A stretch of 5,183 bases of DNA. Source: Gammaproteobacteria bacterium (GTDB lineage: Bacteria; Pseudomonadota; Gammaproteobacteria; Enterobacterales; Alteromonadaceae). Where the stretch lies: NCBI GenBank assembly GCA_027484495.1, contig JAIXSW010000221.1, positions 1 through 5,183 on the forward strand, given 5' to 3'. Under the pieces are notes generated by a model. It saw only the letters and a list, made by a program, of their open reading frames with translations. It had not been told where the DNA came from and searched no databases. This document shows positions 1 to 5,183 of this stretch, in pieces (the first letter of the stretch is position 1; each line of letters starts with the position of its first letter). A program made the position numbers and the translations under genes.

Positions 1-521
1 CACAACACCCGGCTTTCCGTTTCCAGGTGATCGGCGGCGCCACGAAACCAGGGGATAAATTTACTGTAACGCTGGCCGCCAACTAAAAACGCCGCACCTT
101 CCACACAGTCTTGTGGGGCGTTGCGCATTAAATCAACATGGCGGGCATTAGAGCGCCAACCGCGAGCCATGCCCCCCGGATTCAACAAAGGCAATATATA
201 CAGCTGTACCCTATCGAACAGCGCAGCAAATTGCTGGTCCCAACGTAACCGGCTACACAAACTTTCCAGATAAGCCAACAATACCTGAGTACCGATCCGC
301 TCCAGGCCATGAATGCCACCAGTGAGTAACAATACCGGCTTGCCCGGCGCTGCATTGCCGACAGAAATAGCGTAAAGCGGATATTGTTGGTCAGCAGCAC
401 TGACCATCGCCAAGACCTGTGCACTTACCGGCGCAGGCGCATGGCGTAGCAGCAATTCCAGCTGATGCAGCTCTGGCAGTGAATCTGGCACCACAACGTC
501 CTGTGTGACGAAAAAATACAT
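1..521 (-). CDS. M14-family zinc carboxypeptidase-like protein, N-terminal part (cut by the left edge)
   Basis: The frame is open from ATG 521 to the window edge, giving 173 complete codons; the C-terminus is missing. Residues 66-74 (LTGGIHGLE) carry the HxxE pair expected of M14 metallopeptidases (His71 and Glu74, two of the three zinc ligands). NPGG follows at 114-117 and a basic RSNARHVDLMRN block at 123-134, which corresponds to the substrate-carboxylate-binding Asn-Arg region of carboxypeptidase A. In that block Met132 stands where many members have Asn; Arg133 is kept. The third zinc ligand (His) and the catalytic Glu would lie beyond the edge. No signal peptide is visible, so a cytoplasmic location is inferred. 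An in-frame TAA nine codons upstream limits the start; no strong Shine-Dalgarno sequence precedes the ATG, so the start is likely but not certain. The gene is divergent from the PEP-CTERM-like gene. The substrate (peptide, or an amide such as in the related deacylases) cannot be told from this part. Confidence 0.82.
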   Translation of the reverse strand, partial: MYFFVTQDVVVPDSLPELHQLELLLRHAPAPVSAQVLAMVSAADQQYPLYAISVGNAAPGKPVLLLTGGIHGLERIGTQVLLAYLESLCSRLRWDQQFAALFDRVQLYILPLLNPGGMARGWRSNARHVDLMRNAPQDCVEGAAFLVGGQRYSKFIPWFRGAADHLETESRVL

Positions 522-544
522 CTTATGCCAGCCAGGCCCGCAGA

Positions 545-572
545 TTTATGGCAGATTAATGAAATTTACCAA
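545..572 (-). promoter_or_regulatory. Weak sigma-70-type promoter candidate for the M14 gene
   Basis: On the minus strand TTGGTA (567-572) and CATAAA (545-550) are separated by 16 bases. Each hexamer matches the sigma-70 consensus at four of six positions. Transcription would start near 538, about 17 bases before the ATG at 521. This is a pattern match only, in AT-rich intergenic DNA. Confidence 0.25.
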
Positions 573-605
573 TGCTAGCCTCTACACTTGCTATGTCAGC
601 ATTTC

Positions 606-621
606 TTACATCATGATGTAA
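606..621. promoter_or_regulatory. Perfect 16-bp palindrome, candidate activator/operator site
   Basis: TTACATCATGATGTAA is an exact inverted repeat with no spacer, lying in the intergenic region between two divergent genes. Its centre is about 85 bases upstream of the start predicted for the sigma-54 promoter at 673-688. Enhancer sites for sigma-54 activators are typically found about 80-150 bases upstream, so it is well placed to bind a dimeric regulator. It could equally control the divergent M14 gene. The nearby string ATGTAAAT (622-628 region) resembles a further half-site, but I do not count it. The cognate protein is not in the window. Confidence 0.5.
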
Positions 622-671
622 TGTAAATCGACACCTTGGATTATATGACTAAAAATCAGACACTTAAAATA

Positions 672-688
672 CTGGCATGGTCTATGCG
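672..688 (+). promoter_or_regulatory. Sigma-54 (RpoN) -24/-12 promoter candidate
   Basis: CTGGCATGGTCTATGCG contains the invariant GG (674-675) and GC (686-687) separated by exactly 10 bases. It closely matches the consensus YTGGCACGrNNNTTGCW; the clear deviations are A for T at 684 and G for W at 688, and T for C at 678 is a common variant. The predicted transcription start is near 699. That leaves a 43-base leader containing the AAGAGG ribosome binding site of the downstream gene. It also means the ATG at 694 would not be in the transcript, supporting the start at 742. Dependence on RpoN is inferred from the motif. Confidence 0.62.
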
Positions 689-741
689 ATTTAATGAGTG
701 TTGTTGCAAACATTCAAAACATTGAAGCAAGAGGTCATATC

Positions 742-1395
742 ATGTCAAACCTGAAATCTGCTGTTGCTCTGTCCTTTATGTTGACTGCTTTACATACAGC
801 GCAAGCCGCTACCATTGATAACACTGCGGCATGGGATACGTCATCGTACCTTGCTCCATTTGGCCAGCCACATACGGCTACTTACGGACAAGTCGTGAAG
901 GCCAGTGGCAATATACTGAATTCGTTCTCTTTTATCGTCGATTTACCCGACACACTGAAATTTAAAGCCTATGTGTTCCGTTGGGATGGTACAAAAGCAA
1001 CAGGTTCAAGCCTGTTTACCAGCGCTGACCTGTTTGATAATGGCAGTGGTTTTAACACTGTAATGATCAACACTGGTAACACTGCAGTGAATCTCAATGA
1101 CAGTTATATGTTGTTTTTCAGCACTTCCGCGGTATATGGCGACAATTCCAATCAAACAGGCGTATTCGCCAGTGTATCGAGCAACAGCTATCTGGATGGT
1201 GATTTTTATTGGCTGAATAACACCAGTGATACCAGTGCCTGGACTGGTCAAACCTGGGAGAAATGGGTCAATGGCGATTTTGCTTTCACTGCTACATTTG
1301 ACCGGGTAACGTCTGCGGTGTCTGCGCCTGCAGGATTGTGGCTCTTTGCCAGCGCCTTAATTGGTCTTGGATTACGCCGCCGCTTTCGCAGTTAA
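742..1395 (+). CDS. Secreted protein with PEP-CTERM-like C-terminal sorting signal
   Basis: A 217-residue protein. The ATG at 742 is chosen over the in-frame ATG at 694 because AAGAGG lies 7-8 bases before it, a classical signal peptide begins there (residues 1-22, cleavage after AQA), and the 694 codon precedes the predicted transcription start. Residues 23-190 are Ser/Thr/Asn/Gly-rich and predicted mostly beta, with a stretch (60-130, containing FKAYVFRWDGTKATGSSL) of the jelly-roll-like type often seen in exported PEP-CTERM proteins. The C-terminus is tripartite: VSAPAG (193-198), a hydrophobic helix (199-211) and a basic end RRRFRS. This is the architecture recognised by exosortases, with VSAP in place of canonical VPEP. 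There is no cysteine in the whole protein, typical of this class. The inferred role is an extracellular or surface protein linked to exopolysaccharide, biofilm or floc formation; the specific function is unknown. It is monocistronic: own promoter, own terminator. No exosortase gene is in the window. Confidence 0.85.
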   Translation: MSNLKSAVALSFMLTALHTAQAATIDNTAAWDTSSYLAPFGQPHTATYGQVVKASGNILNSFSFIVDLPDTLKFKAYVFRWDGTKATGSSLFTSADLFDNGSGFNTVMINTGNTAVNLNDSYMLFFSTSAVYGDNSNQTGVFASVSSNSYLDGDFYWLNNTSDTSAWTGQTWEKWVNGDFAFTATFDRVTSAVSAPAGLWLFASALIGLGLRRRFRS

Positions 1396-1411
1396 CGGTT
1401 GTTTGTTGGTT

Positions 1412-1455
1412 ATAAGCCGCAGTCAGGTACGTACCGGACTGTGGCTTATTTTATT
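1412..1455 (+). terminator. Rho-independent terminator of the PEP-CTERM-like gene
   Basis: ATAAGCCGCAGTC (1412-1424) pairs with GACTGTGGCTTAT (1437-1449) over 13 positions with one G-U pair. The apex holds a second palindrome, GGTACGTACC (1426-1435), so the whole forms a long hairpin. A T-rich tail, TTATTTTATT (1446-1455), follows on the plus strand. It begins 17 bases after the stop codon. The minus-strand side lacks a comparable T-run, so termination is mainly rightward. Confidence 0.85.
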
Positions 1456-1489
1456 GCGGCTGTGGCATAGTGCAGATCTTCTATTTCAG

Positions 1490-1744
1490 ATGAGCAAATC
1501 TATGTGGGCCAAAGCGATGTCTTTGTTCAGAGCAGTATGGTGTTTACCTTTGTTGCTTGCATGCCAGAGCCCGCAACGTGGCAGTGAAGAATATTGGTAT
1601 AACAAAATGCGGGATGAGCAAAGGGCACAATGCCGGCTGTTACCGGCACCACTCTCTGAAAGCTGCCTGAAAGATGTTGCCGGCAAAAAATATCAGGATT
1701 TTTTACGTCAACGCGATGACAACAGTCAGACCAAATCCAGTTGA
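1490..1744 (+). CDS. Small predicted outer-membrane lipoprotein, function unknown
   Basis: 84 residues from ATG 1490. A basic N-terminus and hydrophobic segment (residues 10-24) end in LLAC with Cys25, a good type II signal-peptidase lipobox. Gln at +2 rather than Asp predicts outer-membrane sorting by the Lol rule. The mature part (about 60 residues) is polar and charged, with two further cysteines (Cys48, Cys59) that could form a disulfide, and a Lys/Arg/Asp-rich, probably helical C-terminus. Other in-frame ATGs at 1502 and 1517 are possible starts. No start has a clear Shine-Dalgarno sequence, and the ATG at 1517 would still give a short signal peptide. The reading frame continues upstream to 1361, but that part crosses the previous gene's terminator and is not credible. 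The gene sits just after that terminator and overlaps the convergent GNAT gene by 19 bp. I do not recognise the family. Confidence 0.62.
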   Translation: MSKSMWAKAMSLFRAVWCLPLLLACQSPQRGSEEYWYNKMRDEQRAQCRLLPAPLSESCLKDVAGKKYQDFLRQRDDNSQTKSS

Positions 1745-2241
1745 TAATAATCAACCAGTTTGTCTGAACCGGGCAGTATTTTTTGCCCCACTTGCAGCAT
1801 TCCTGCCTTCTCCAGAATTCGTTTTGACGCCAGATTGTGTGGCGAAACAATGCCACAAAGCTGCTGTATACCAAGTTGTTCCCGGGCAAATTGCACGACG
1901 GCAATTGCAGCTTCAGAGGTATATCCTGCACCACTGAATTGCTCAAACAGCGCGTAACCCACATCTGGCCGGTCCAGATAATCACGTTGTACTAAGCCAC
2001 ACAAACCGAGTACGGCATCATCAGACAAGCGTTCAATTAAATACAAACCAAAGCCAAATTGCTGATAACTGCCAATAGGACCATTTTGCAGGTACAGCTC
2101 AGCACCAGCCAGATCCCGTACTTGCTTGTCACCGATATTCTGCAAGAATCCAGCTTCGTTCAGCAGCAATAACATCGCCGGAGCGTCACAAAGCTCGGCA
2201 TGACGCAAACGCAAACGCTCAGTCGTTAAAATAATTGCCAT
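1726..2241 (-). CDS. GNAT-family N-acetyltransferase (RimJ/RimL-like)
   Basis: 171 residues with the acetyl-CoA-binding GNAT fold. The N-terminal ILTTERLRLRHAEL (residues 4-17) is the typical opening of the RimJ/RimL-like acetyltransferase_3 group. Strand beta-4 and motif A follow (VLGLCGLVQRD, 78-88; DVGYALFEQFSGAGYTSEA, 93-111), where FSGAGYTSEA is the pyrophosphate-binding loop (canonical QxxGxG/A). The motif-B signature N136-LASKRILEKAG ends near 147. Such enzymes transfer acetyl from acetyl-CoA to an amine, either a protein N-terminus or a small molecule; the substrate cannot be deduced. The start at 2241 is the second of two adjacent ATGs (2244, 2241). It has GAGG six bases upstream, against only three for the first. 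A longer reading from TTG at 2277 would start inside the T-run of the preceding terminator and is rejected. Its 3' end overlaps the lipoprotein gene tail to tail. Confidence 0.9.
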   Translation of the reverse strand: MAIILTTERLRLRHAELCDAPAMLLLLNEAGFLQNIGDKQVRDLAGAELYLQNGPIGSYQQFGFGLYLIERLSDDAVLGLCGLVQRDYLDRPDVGYALFEQFSGAGYTSEAAIAVVQFAREQLGIQQLCGIVSPHNLASKRILEKAGMLQVGQKILPGSDKLVDYYQLDLV

Positions 2242-2275
2242 CATGTCCCTCTTCGATACCCGCGCAGACTTGGAC

Positions 2276-2302
2276 AAAAAAAGGCCAGTCTCAGACTGGC
2301 CC
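2276..2302 (-). terminator. Strong rho-independent terminator of the AGCS symporter gene
   Basis: GGCCAGTCT (2283-2291) and AGACTGGCC (2293-2301) form a perfect inverted repeat around one base, folding as an 8-bp GC-rich stem with a three-base loop. On the minus strand it is followed at once by seven T residues (plus-strand A-run 2276-2282). It lies 15 bases after the symporter stop codon and separates that gene from the GNAT gene, which therefore probably has its own promoter or relies on read-through. Confidence 0.93.
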
Positions 2303-2316
2303 TTGCTACGATGCGG

Positions 2317-3807
2317 TTATCCGCGTTTTTTCTCTTGTTCTGCCAGCTTAGTCAGACTGGAACTCAACAGTTCCTCATCCGTTTTTCCTTCCCAGTAATG
2401 CGCGTTTTTAATGCCGAGTTTTTCTGGGTGGAACACCGGATCTTTGCCTTCGGCTTTTTGCGCTTCATAGTCACGCAAACACTTAAAGGCAATTTTATGC
2501 AACAGCACAATAGCGGTAATGTTGAGCCATGCCATTAAGCCTACGCCGATGTCGCCGAGCGCCCAAGCCAGATCTGCAGTTTTGATCGCACCATAAACCG
2601 TGGACGCCATGATGAACAACTTTAACAACAGCGTCAGTCCAGGCAGTTTACGAGATCTGGTCAGGTAAGCGATATTTGTTTCGGCAATATAGTAATACGC
2701 AACAATCGTGGTAAAGGCGAAGAAAAACAATGTGATGGCAATAAATAGCGCACCAAAGCCCGGCATCACGTTTTCCATCGCGGTCTGGACATAACCCGGC
2801 CCGGCCGCAACCCCTTGCACACCGATGAACAAGGCTTTGCCATCGGGCCCTTCAACATTATATTGCCCGGTGATCAGTAACATAAACGCAGTCGCTGAAC
2901 ACACTAATAAAGTGTCGACGTACACGGAGAAACCCTGTACCAGGCCTTGTTTAACCGGATGAGATACTGCTGCAGCAGAAGATGCATGTGGCCCTGTCCC
3001 CTGGCCTGCTTCATTGGAATATACGCCGCGTTTAACACCCCATTGGATCGCTAGGCCTATGATGGCACCAAAGCCGGCATCAAGCCCAAATGCGCTGCTG
3101 ATAATCAGCTTAATCACGCCAGGTAATTGATCGATATGTATCGCAACGACCACGCAAGCAACCAGAATGTATGCCAGTGCCATGAAAGGGACTACGATTT
3201 CAGCAAAGGTTGCGATGCGTTTTACGCCACCAAAAATGATAAAGCCCAGCAGCAGAGCCAGAAGAGCAGCAGTCACATTTGGGTCCACAGCTGCAGCTTG
3301 TTGCAGGCCAGCAGCAATAGAATTGGCTTGTACGCCCGGCAATAACAGACCGGTAGCAACAATTGTTGCGATCGCAAACACGATGGCGTACCACCGGATC
3401 CCTAAACCTTTTTCAATATAAAATGCCGGACCACCGCGATACTGACCGTCAATTTTTTCTTTATAAACCTGACCTAAAGTCGATTCAACAAATGCAGAAC
3501 TGGCCCCCAGAAAAGCCATCACCCACATCCAGAAAACGGCGCCCGGGCCACCAAAAGTAATAGCAGTTGCAACACCTGCAATATTACCCGTGCCTACCCG
3601 GCCTGCCAGTGTCATGGTCAGCGCCTGAAATGACGACACGCCACTTTCAGAACTTTTGCCATCAAACATCAGGCGGATCATTTCACGTACATGGCGTAAT
3701 TGCAGGAAACGTGAGCGTATGGAGAAATACAGGCCCACCCCGAGACAAAGCGCGATCAGCGCTGGGCTCCAGATGATGCCGTTCACCACAGCAACAAATT
3801 CATTCAT
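2317..3807 (-). CDS. AGCS-family sodium:alanine/glycine symporter
   Basis: A 496-residue integral membrane protein of the alanine/glycine:cation symporter family (AgcS/DagA-like; amino-acid transporter superfamily LeuT-fold). It imports alanine and/or glycine with Na+ (or H+) across the inner membrane. Visible family signatures are the TLAGRVGTGNIAGVATAI segment (66-83) followed by FGGPGAVFWMW (85-95), GQYRGGPAFYIEKGLG (121-136), and the highly conserved VYSNEAGQGTGPHASSAA (262-279). About ten or eleven hydrophobic segments lie between residues 8 and 440, then a hydrophilic tail of about 55 residues ending in KKRG, presumably cytoplasmic. Length and motifs are normal, with no frameshift. The ATG at 3807 follows GAGGA with 8 bases between, a good ribosome binding site. 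The gene appears monocistronic: a structured leader upstream and a strong terminator downstream. Exact substrate preference (Ala, Gly, D-Ala) is not readable. Confidence 0.95.
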   Translation of the reverse strand: MNEFVAVVNGIIWSPALIALCLGVGLYFSIRSRFLQLRHVREMIRLMFDGKSSESGVSSFQALTMTLAGRVGTGNIAGVATAITFGGPGAVFWMWVMAFLGASSAFVESTLGQVYKEKIDGQYRGGPAFYIEKGLGIRWYAIVFAIATIVATGLLLPGVQANSIAAGLQQAAAVDPNVTAALLALLLGFIIFGGVKRIATFAEIVVPFMALAYILVACVVVAIHIDQLPGVIKLIISSAFGLDAGFGAIIGLAIQWGVKRGVYSNEAGQGTGPHASSAAAVSHPVKQGLVQGFSVYVDTLLVCSATAFMLLITGQYNVEGPDGKALFIGVQGVAAGPGYVQTAMENVMPGFGALFIAITLFFFAFTTIVAYYYIAETNIAYLTRSRKLPGLTLLLKLFIMASTVYGAIKTADLAWALGDIGVGLMAWLNITAIVLLHKIAFKCLRDYEAQKAEGKDPVFHPEKLGIKNAHYWEGKTDEELLSSSLTKLAEQEKKRG

Positions 3808-3836
3808 TAGTAGATTCCTCGGAGATTGTTATAGTG

Positions 3837-3884
3837 CGGTGCTATTGCTGCACCGTTGTCTGACAAGAGTCCGGCAAGGTCAGA
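3837..3884 (-). promoter_or_regulatory. Two adjacent hairpins in the leader of the AGCS gene
   Basis: In the 210-base gap upstream of the symporter, CGGTGC (3837-3842) pairs with GCACCG (3850-3855) around a 7-base loop, and TCTGAC (3859-3864) pairs with GTCAGA (3879-3884) around a 14-base loop. Both stems are perfect 6-mers. They end about 20 bases before the ribosome binding site GAGGA. Neither is followed by a T-run on the minus strand, so they are not ordinary terminators of mtgA. They could act in the symporter's 5' untranslated region or stabilise the mtgA 3' end. The glycine-riboswitch core was not recognised. No convincing sigma-70 promoter was found in 3885-4017. Confidence 0.35.
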
Positions 3885-4017
3885 AAGCTGTCCCAAAGCC
3901 CACGGCAGATCAGCGTCATAAGATAACGATTAAAGTCGGATGCGCCCAGTATTATTTCGCTAAAGTACGGTGGTTCTGCTGGGAAAAGCGGCAAAATGAC
4001 CAGAGGTAGGAGTAGTT

Positions 4018-4722
4018 TCAGCGCAGTTGCCGGTGCACTGGCGCGAGCTGCTGCATTTGTTTCTGGATCCACTGCTGGCGTTTACGTACATAAGGCGATG
4101 GCGCCTGTACCAAAAATCGATGCGGGTTTGGTAGCACTGCCGCCAACAATGCAGCCTGTTGCCGGGACAACTTTGCTGCCGAAATGCCAAAGTAACGCTG
4201 CGCGGCAGCTTCGGCGCCAAATACACCAGGGCCAAATTCTATGCTGTTTAAGTAGACTTCCAGAATGCGTTGTTTGCCCCAGGCACCTTCAATCAGCAGT
4301 GTCAGACCACTCTCCAGACCTTTACGCGCCCAGCTGCGGCCTGTCCATAAAAATACGTTTTTTGCCGTTTGCTGACTGATGGTCGACGCGCCACGCACTT
4401 TGCGGCCTTTGCTGTTGTAAACCAGCGCTTTCTCTATCGCCTGCAAATCAAAACCATGATGCTGCAGAAATTTCTGATCTTCTGCTGCAACCACCGCCTG
4501 CAACAGGTTTGGTGATATCTGCGTTAATGCACGCCACTGGTGACGAGCCTGATACTGCGGTTTGCCATCCAGCCAGGCACTGAGCTGGCGCTCAAGCATC
4601 ACACCGGTATAAGGCACAGGCAAATACGCGAATAGCAACACCAGGGTCAATACGCCCAGAATGCAGTAACGCAGCACCAACAGCAGCAGTTGAAAAAAAC
4701 GATGAATGGAGAGTTTCAGCAA
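4018..4722 (-). CDS. mtgA: Monofunctional biosynthetic peptidoglycan transglycosylase MtgA
   Basis: Glycosyltransferase family 51 enzyme that polymerises lipid II into glycan strands at the periplasmic face of the inner membrane, without a transpeptidase domain. Numbering from the longest frame (TTG at 4743, 241 residues): a single N-terminal membrane anchor lies at about 17-40, then PVPYTGVMLERQLSAWL. The GT51 motifs follow in order: AAEDQKFLQHHGFD (86-99) with the catalytic Glu88, RGASTISQQTAKNVFLW (117-133), RKGLE (140-144), and RILEVYLNSIEFGPGVFG (159-176) with the second conserved Glu162. Length and motif order match Escherichia coli MtgA. The start is uncertain: no in-frame ATG exists before the anchor. 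TTG 4743 falls in the T-run of the upstream terminator, so TTG 4722 (giving MLKLSIHRFF) is preferred. Neither has a clear Shine-Dalgarno sequence. It lies downstream of tyrA on the same strand but is separated from it by a terminator. Confidence 0.93.
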   Translation of the reverse strand: MLKLSIHRFFQLLLLVLRYCILGVLTLVLLFAYLPVPYTGVMLERQLSAWLDGKPQYQARHQWRALTQISPNLLQAVVAAEDQKFLQHHGFDLQAIEKALVYNSKGRKVRGASTISQQTAKNVFLWTGRSWARKGLESGLTLLIEGAWGKQRILEVYLNSIEFGPGVFGAEAAAQRYFGISAAKLSRQQAALLAAVLPNPHRFLVQAPSPYVRKRQQWIQKQMQQLAPVHRQLR

Positions 4723-4740
4723 GTGATTGCAGACATTGAA

Positions 4741-4780
4741 CAAAACCGGAGACCAGTCTAACTTGGTACTCCGGCTTTTA
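4741..4780 (-). terminator. Rho-independent terminator after tyrA
   Basis: On the minus strand TAAAAG leads into CCGGAG-t-ACC, a 10-base loop, GGT-CTCCGG and TTTTGTT. The arms are 4765-4774 and 4746-4754 on the plus strand, 9 pairs with one bulged base. It starts about 20 bases after the tyrA stop. The A-run before and T-run after are symmetrical (AAAAG / TTTTG), so rightward termination is also possible, though no plus-strand gene precedes it here. Its T-run overlaps the longest possible mtgA reading frame. Confidence 0.8.
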
Positions 4781-4799
4781 ATAGTCAGAAAAATTCGGT

Positions 4800-5183
4800 T
4801 TAACTGCGTTCATCGGCAGCCTTTTGCAGCAAACGCCGGCTTTCCTGCAGGAACTGACTGGCAAGCGGTCCAAAAAATTCCTGACCTTTGGCAAATTCCG
4901 CCATCAGCCCGGCTTTGTCGCGCGCCGCCAACAAATGCGACAACTGATTAAATCTGTGCTGATACCGCTGCAGTAGGCCGGTAACTGCAACAGAGCTCAG
5001 CATAATGTCAGCATAGAGTTCGGCATTTTGAGCAAACAGCCGCCCCACCATCGCTAATTCCAAGCGGTAAATTGGCGAACTCAGTTCCAATAGTTGCGGC
5101 AAATCAGCATGTTCTTCTGCCAGATGCACACCATAAACCAGCGAACTAAAGTGGCGCATCGCCTGAATTAACTGCATCAGTTC
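4800..5183 (-). CDS. tyrA: TyrA prephenate dehydrogenase (T-protein), C-terminal part (cut by the right edge)
   Basis: 127 codons open to the window edge, stop at 4800. The internal ATG at 5177 is not the gene start, since the frame continues through Glu-Leu to base 5183. The sequence is the all-helical C-terminal dimerisation domain of prephenate dehydrogenase. QAMRHFSSLVYGVHLAEE (residues 7-24 of this part), LSSPIYRLELAMVGRLFAQ (33-51) and ELYADIM closely follow the Escherichia coli T-protein, and the end FLQESRRLLQKAADERS corresponds to its C-terminus. In gammaproteobacteria this is normally fused to an N-terminal AroQ chorismate mutase, giving the enzyme that turns chorismate into prephenate and then 4-hydroxyphenylpyruvate for tyrosine synthesis. 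The fusion is inferred, as the N-terminus is outside the window. Its stop is followed by a hairpin terminator. Confidence 0.95.
   Translation of the reverse strand, partial: ELMQLIQAMRHFSSLVYGVHLAEEHADLPQLLELSSPIYRLELAMVGRLFAQNAELYADIMLSSVAVTGLLQRYQHRFNQLSHLLAARDKAGLMAEFAKGQEFFGPLASQFLQESRRLLQKAADERS

Noticed and set aside
182..424. 80-residue minus-strand open frame
   Set aside because: It lies within the M14 gene in another frame; the M14 frame has clear motifs and stays open over 173 codons.
665..670. TAAAAT as a sigma-70 -10 box
   Set aside because: No acceptable -35 hexamer 16-18 bases upstream; the sigma-54 element just downstream is far more convincing.
694..741. Upstream in-frame ATG of the PEP-CTERM-like gene, adding 16 residues
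   Set aside because: It would put a polar stretch before the signal peptide, has no ribosome binding site and precedes the predicted transcription start near 699.
1361..1489. Upstream extension of the lipoprotein frame
   Set aside because: It overlaps the end of the preceding gene and runs through its terminator hairpin, and it would place the lipobox too far from the N-terminus.
1631..1648. TGCCGG/CCGGCA hairpin as the GNAT terminator
   Set aside because: It lies within the lipoprotein gene, about 80 bases past the GNAT stop, and has no T-run on either side.
1685..1704. AT-rich inverted repeat (AAAAAAT...ATTTTTT) as a terminator
   Set aside because: It has no GC stem and lies inside the lipoprotein coding sequence, before its end.
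1527..1985. 152-residue minus-strand open frame
   Set aside because: It crosses the lipoprotein and GNAT genes in another frame and shows no domain; both overlapped genes have clear signatures.
2242..2277. N-terminal extension of the GNAT gene from TTG 2277
   Set aside because: It begins in the T-run of the symporter terminator; the adjacent ATGs have a ribosome binding site and match the usual family N-terminus.
3808..4017. Glycine riboswitch upstream of the AGCS gene
   Set aside because: Considered because of the gene type, but the conserved tandem aptamer core could not be recognised by eye; left as a covariance-model check.
3996..4379. 127-residue plus-strand open frame
   Set aside because: It is antisense to mtgA, whose GT51 motifs are unambiguous.

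Overview
The window reads as chromosomal DNA of a gammaproteobacterium. The MtgA, TyrA and AGCS proteins resemble the enterobacterial/alteromonad versions. Moderate base composition and a PEP-CTERM-type secreted protein would fit a Rheinheimera/Alishewanella-like aquatic genus. That genus guess is recognition from memory, not a search result. No mobile element, tRNA, rRNA or CRISPR array was seen.

Layout, left to right. (1) 1-521, minus strand: the N-terminal 173 codons of an M14 zinc-carboxypeptidase-like protein, cut by the left edge. (2) 522-741: a divergent intergenic region holding a perfect 16-bp palindrome and a strong sigma-54 (-24/-12) promoter candidate pointing right. (3) 742-1395, plus: a secreted, cysteine-free protein with a signal peptide and a PEP-CTERM-like C-terminal sorting tail, closed by a long hairpin terminator. 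(4) 1490-1744, plus: a small predicted lipoprotein whose 3' end overlaps the convergent gene by 19 bp. (5) 1726-2241, minus: a RimJ/RimL-like GNAT acetyltransferase. (6) 2317-3807, minus: an AGCS sodium:alanine/glycine symporter with a strong terminator and a structured 5' leader. (7) 4018 to about 4722, minus: MtgA, a monofunctional peptidoglycan glycosyltransferase. (8) 4800-5183, minus: the C-terminal part of TyrA, cut by the right edge and followed by its own terminator.

These are mostly independent single-gene units separated by terminators, and I see no multi-gene novel system. The most interesting part is the 600-1455 unit. There a palindrome, a sigma-54 promoter, a ribosome binding site, a PEP-CTERM-type surface or exopolysaccharide-associated protein and a terminator form one compact, self-consistent cassette. 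The exosortase that would process the protein is not in the window. The remaining genes are housekeeping: tyrosine biosynthesis (TyrA), cell-wall glycan synthesis (MtgA), amino-acid uptake (AGCS) and acyl transfer (GNAT).
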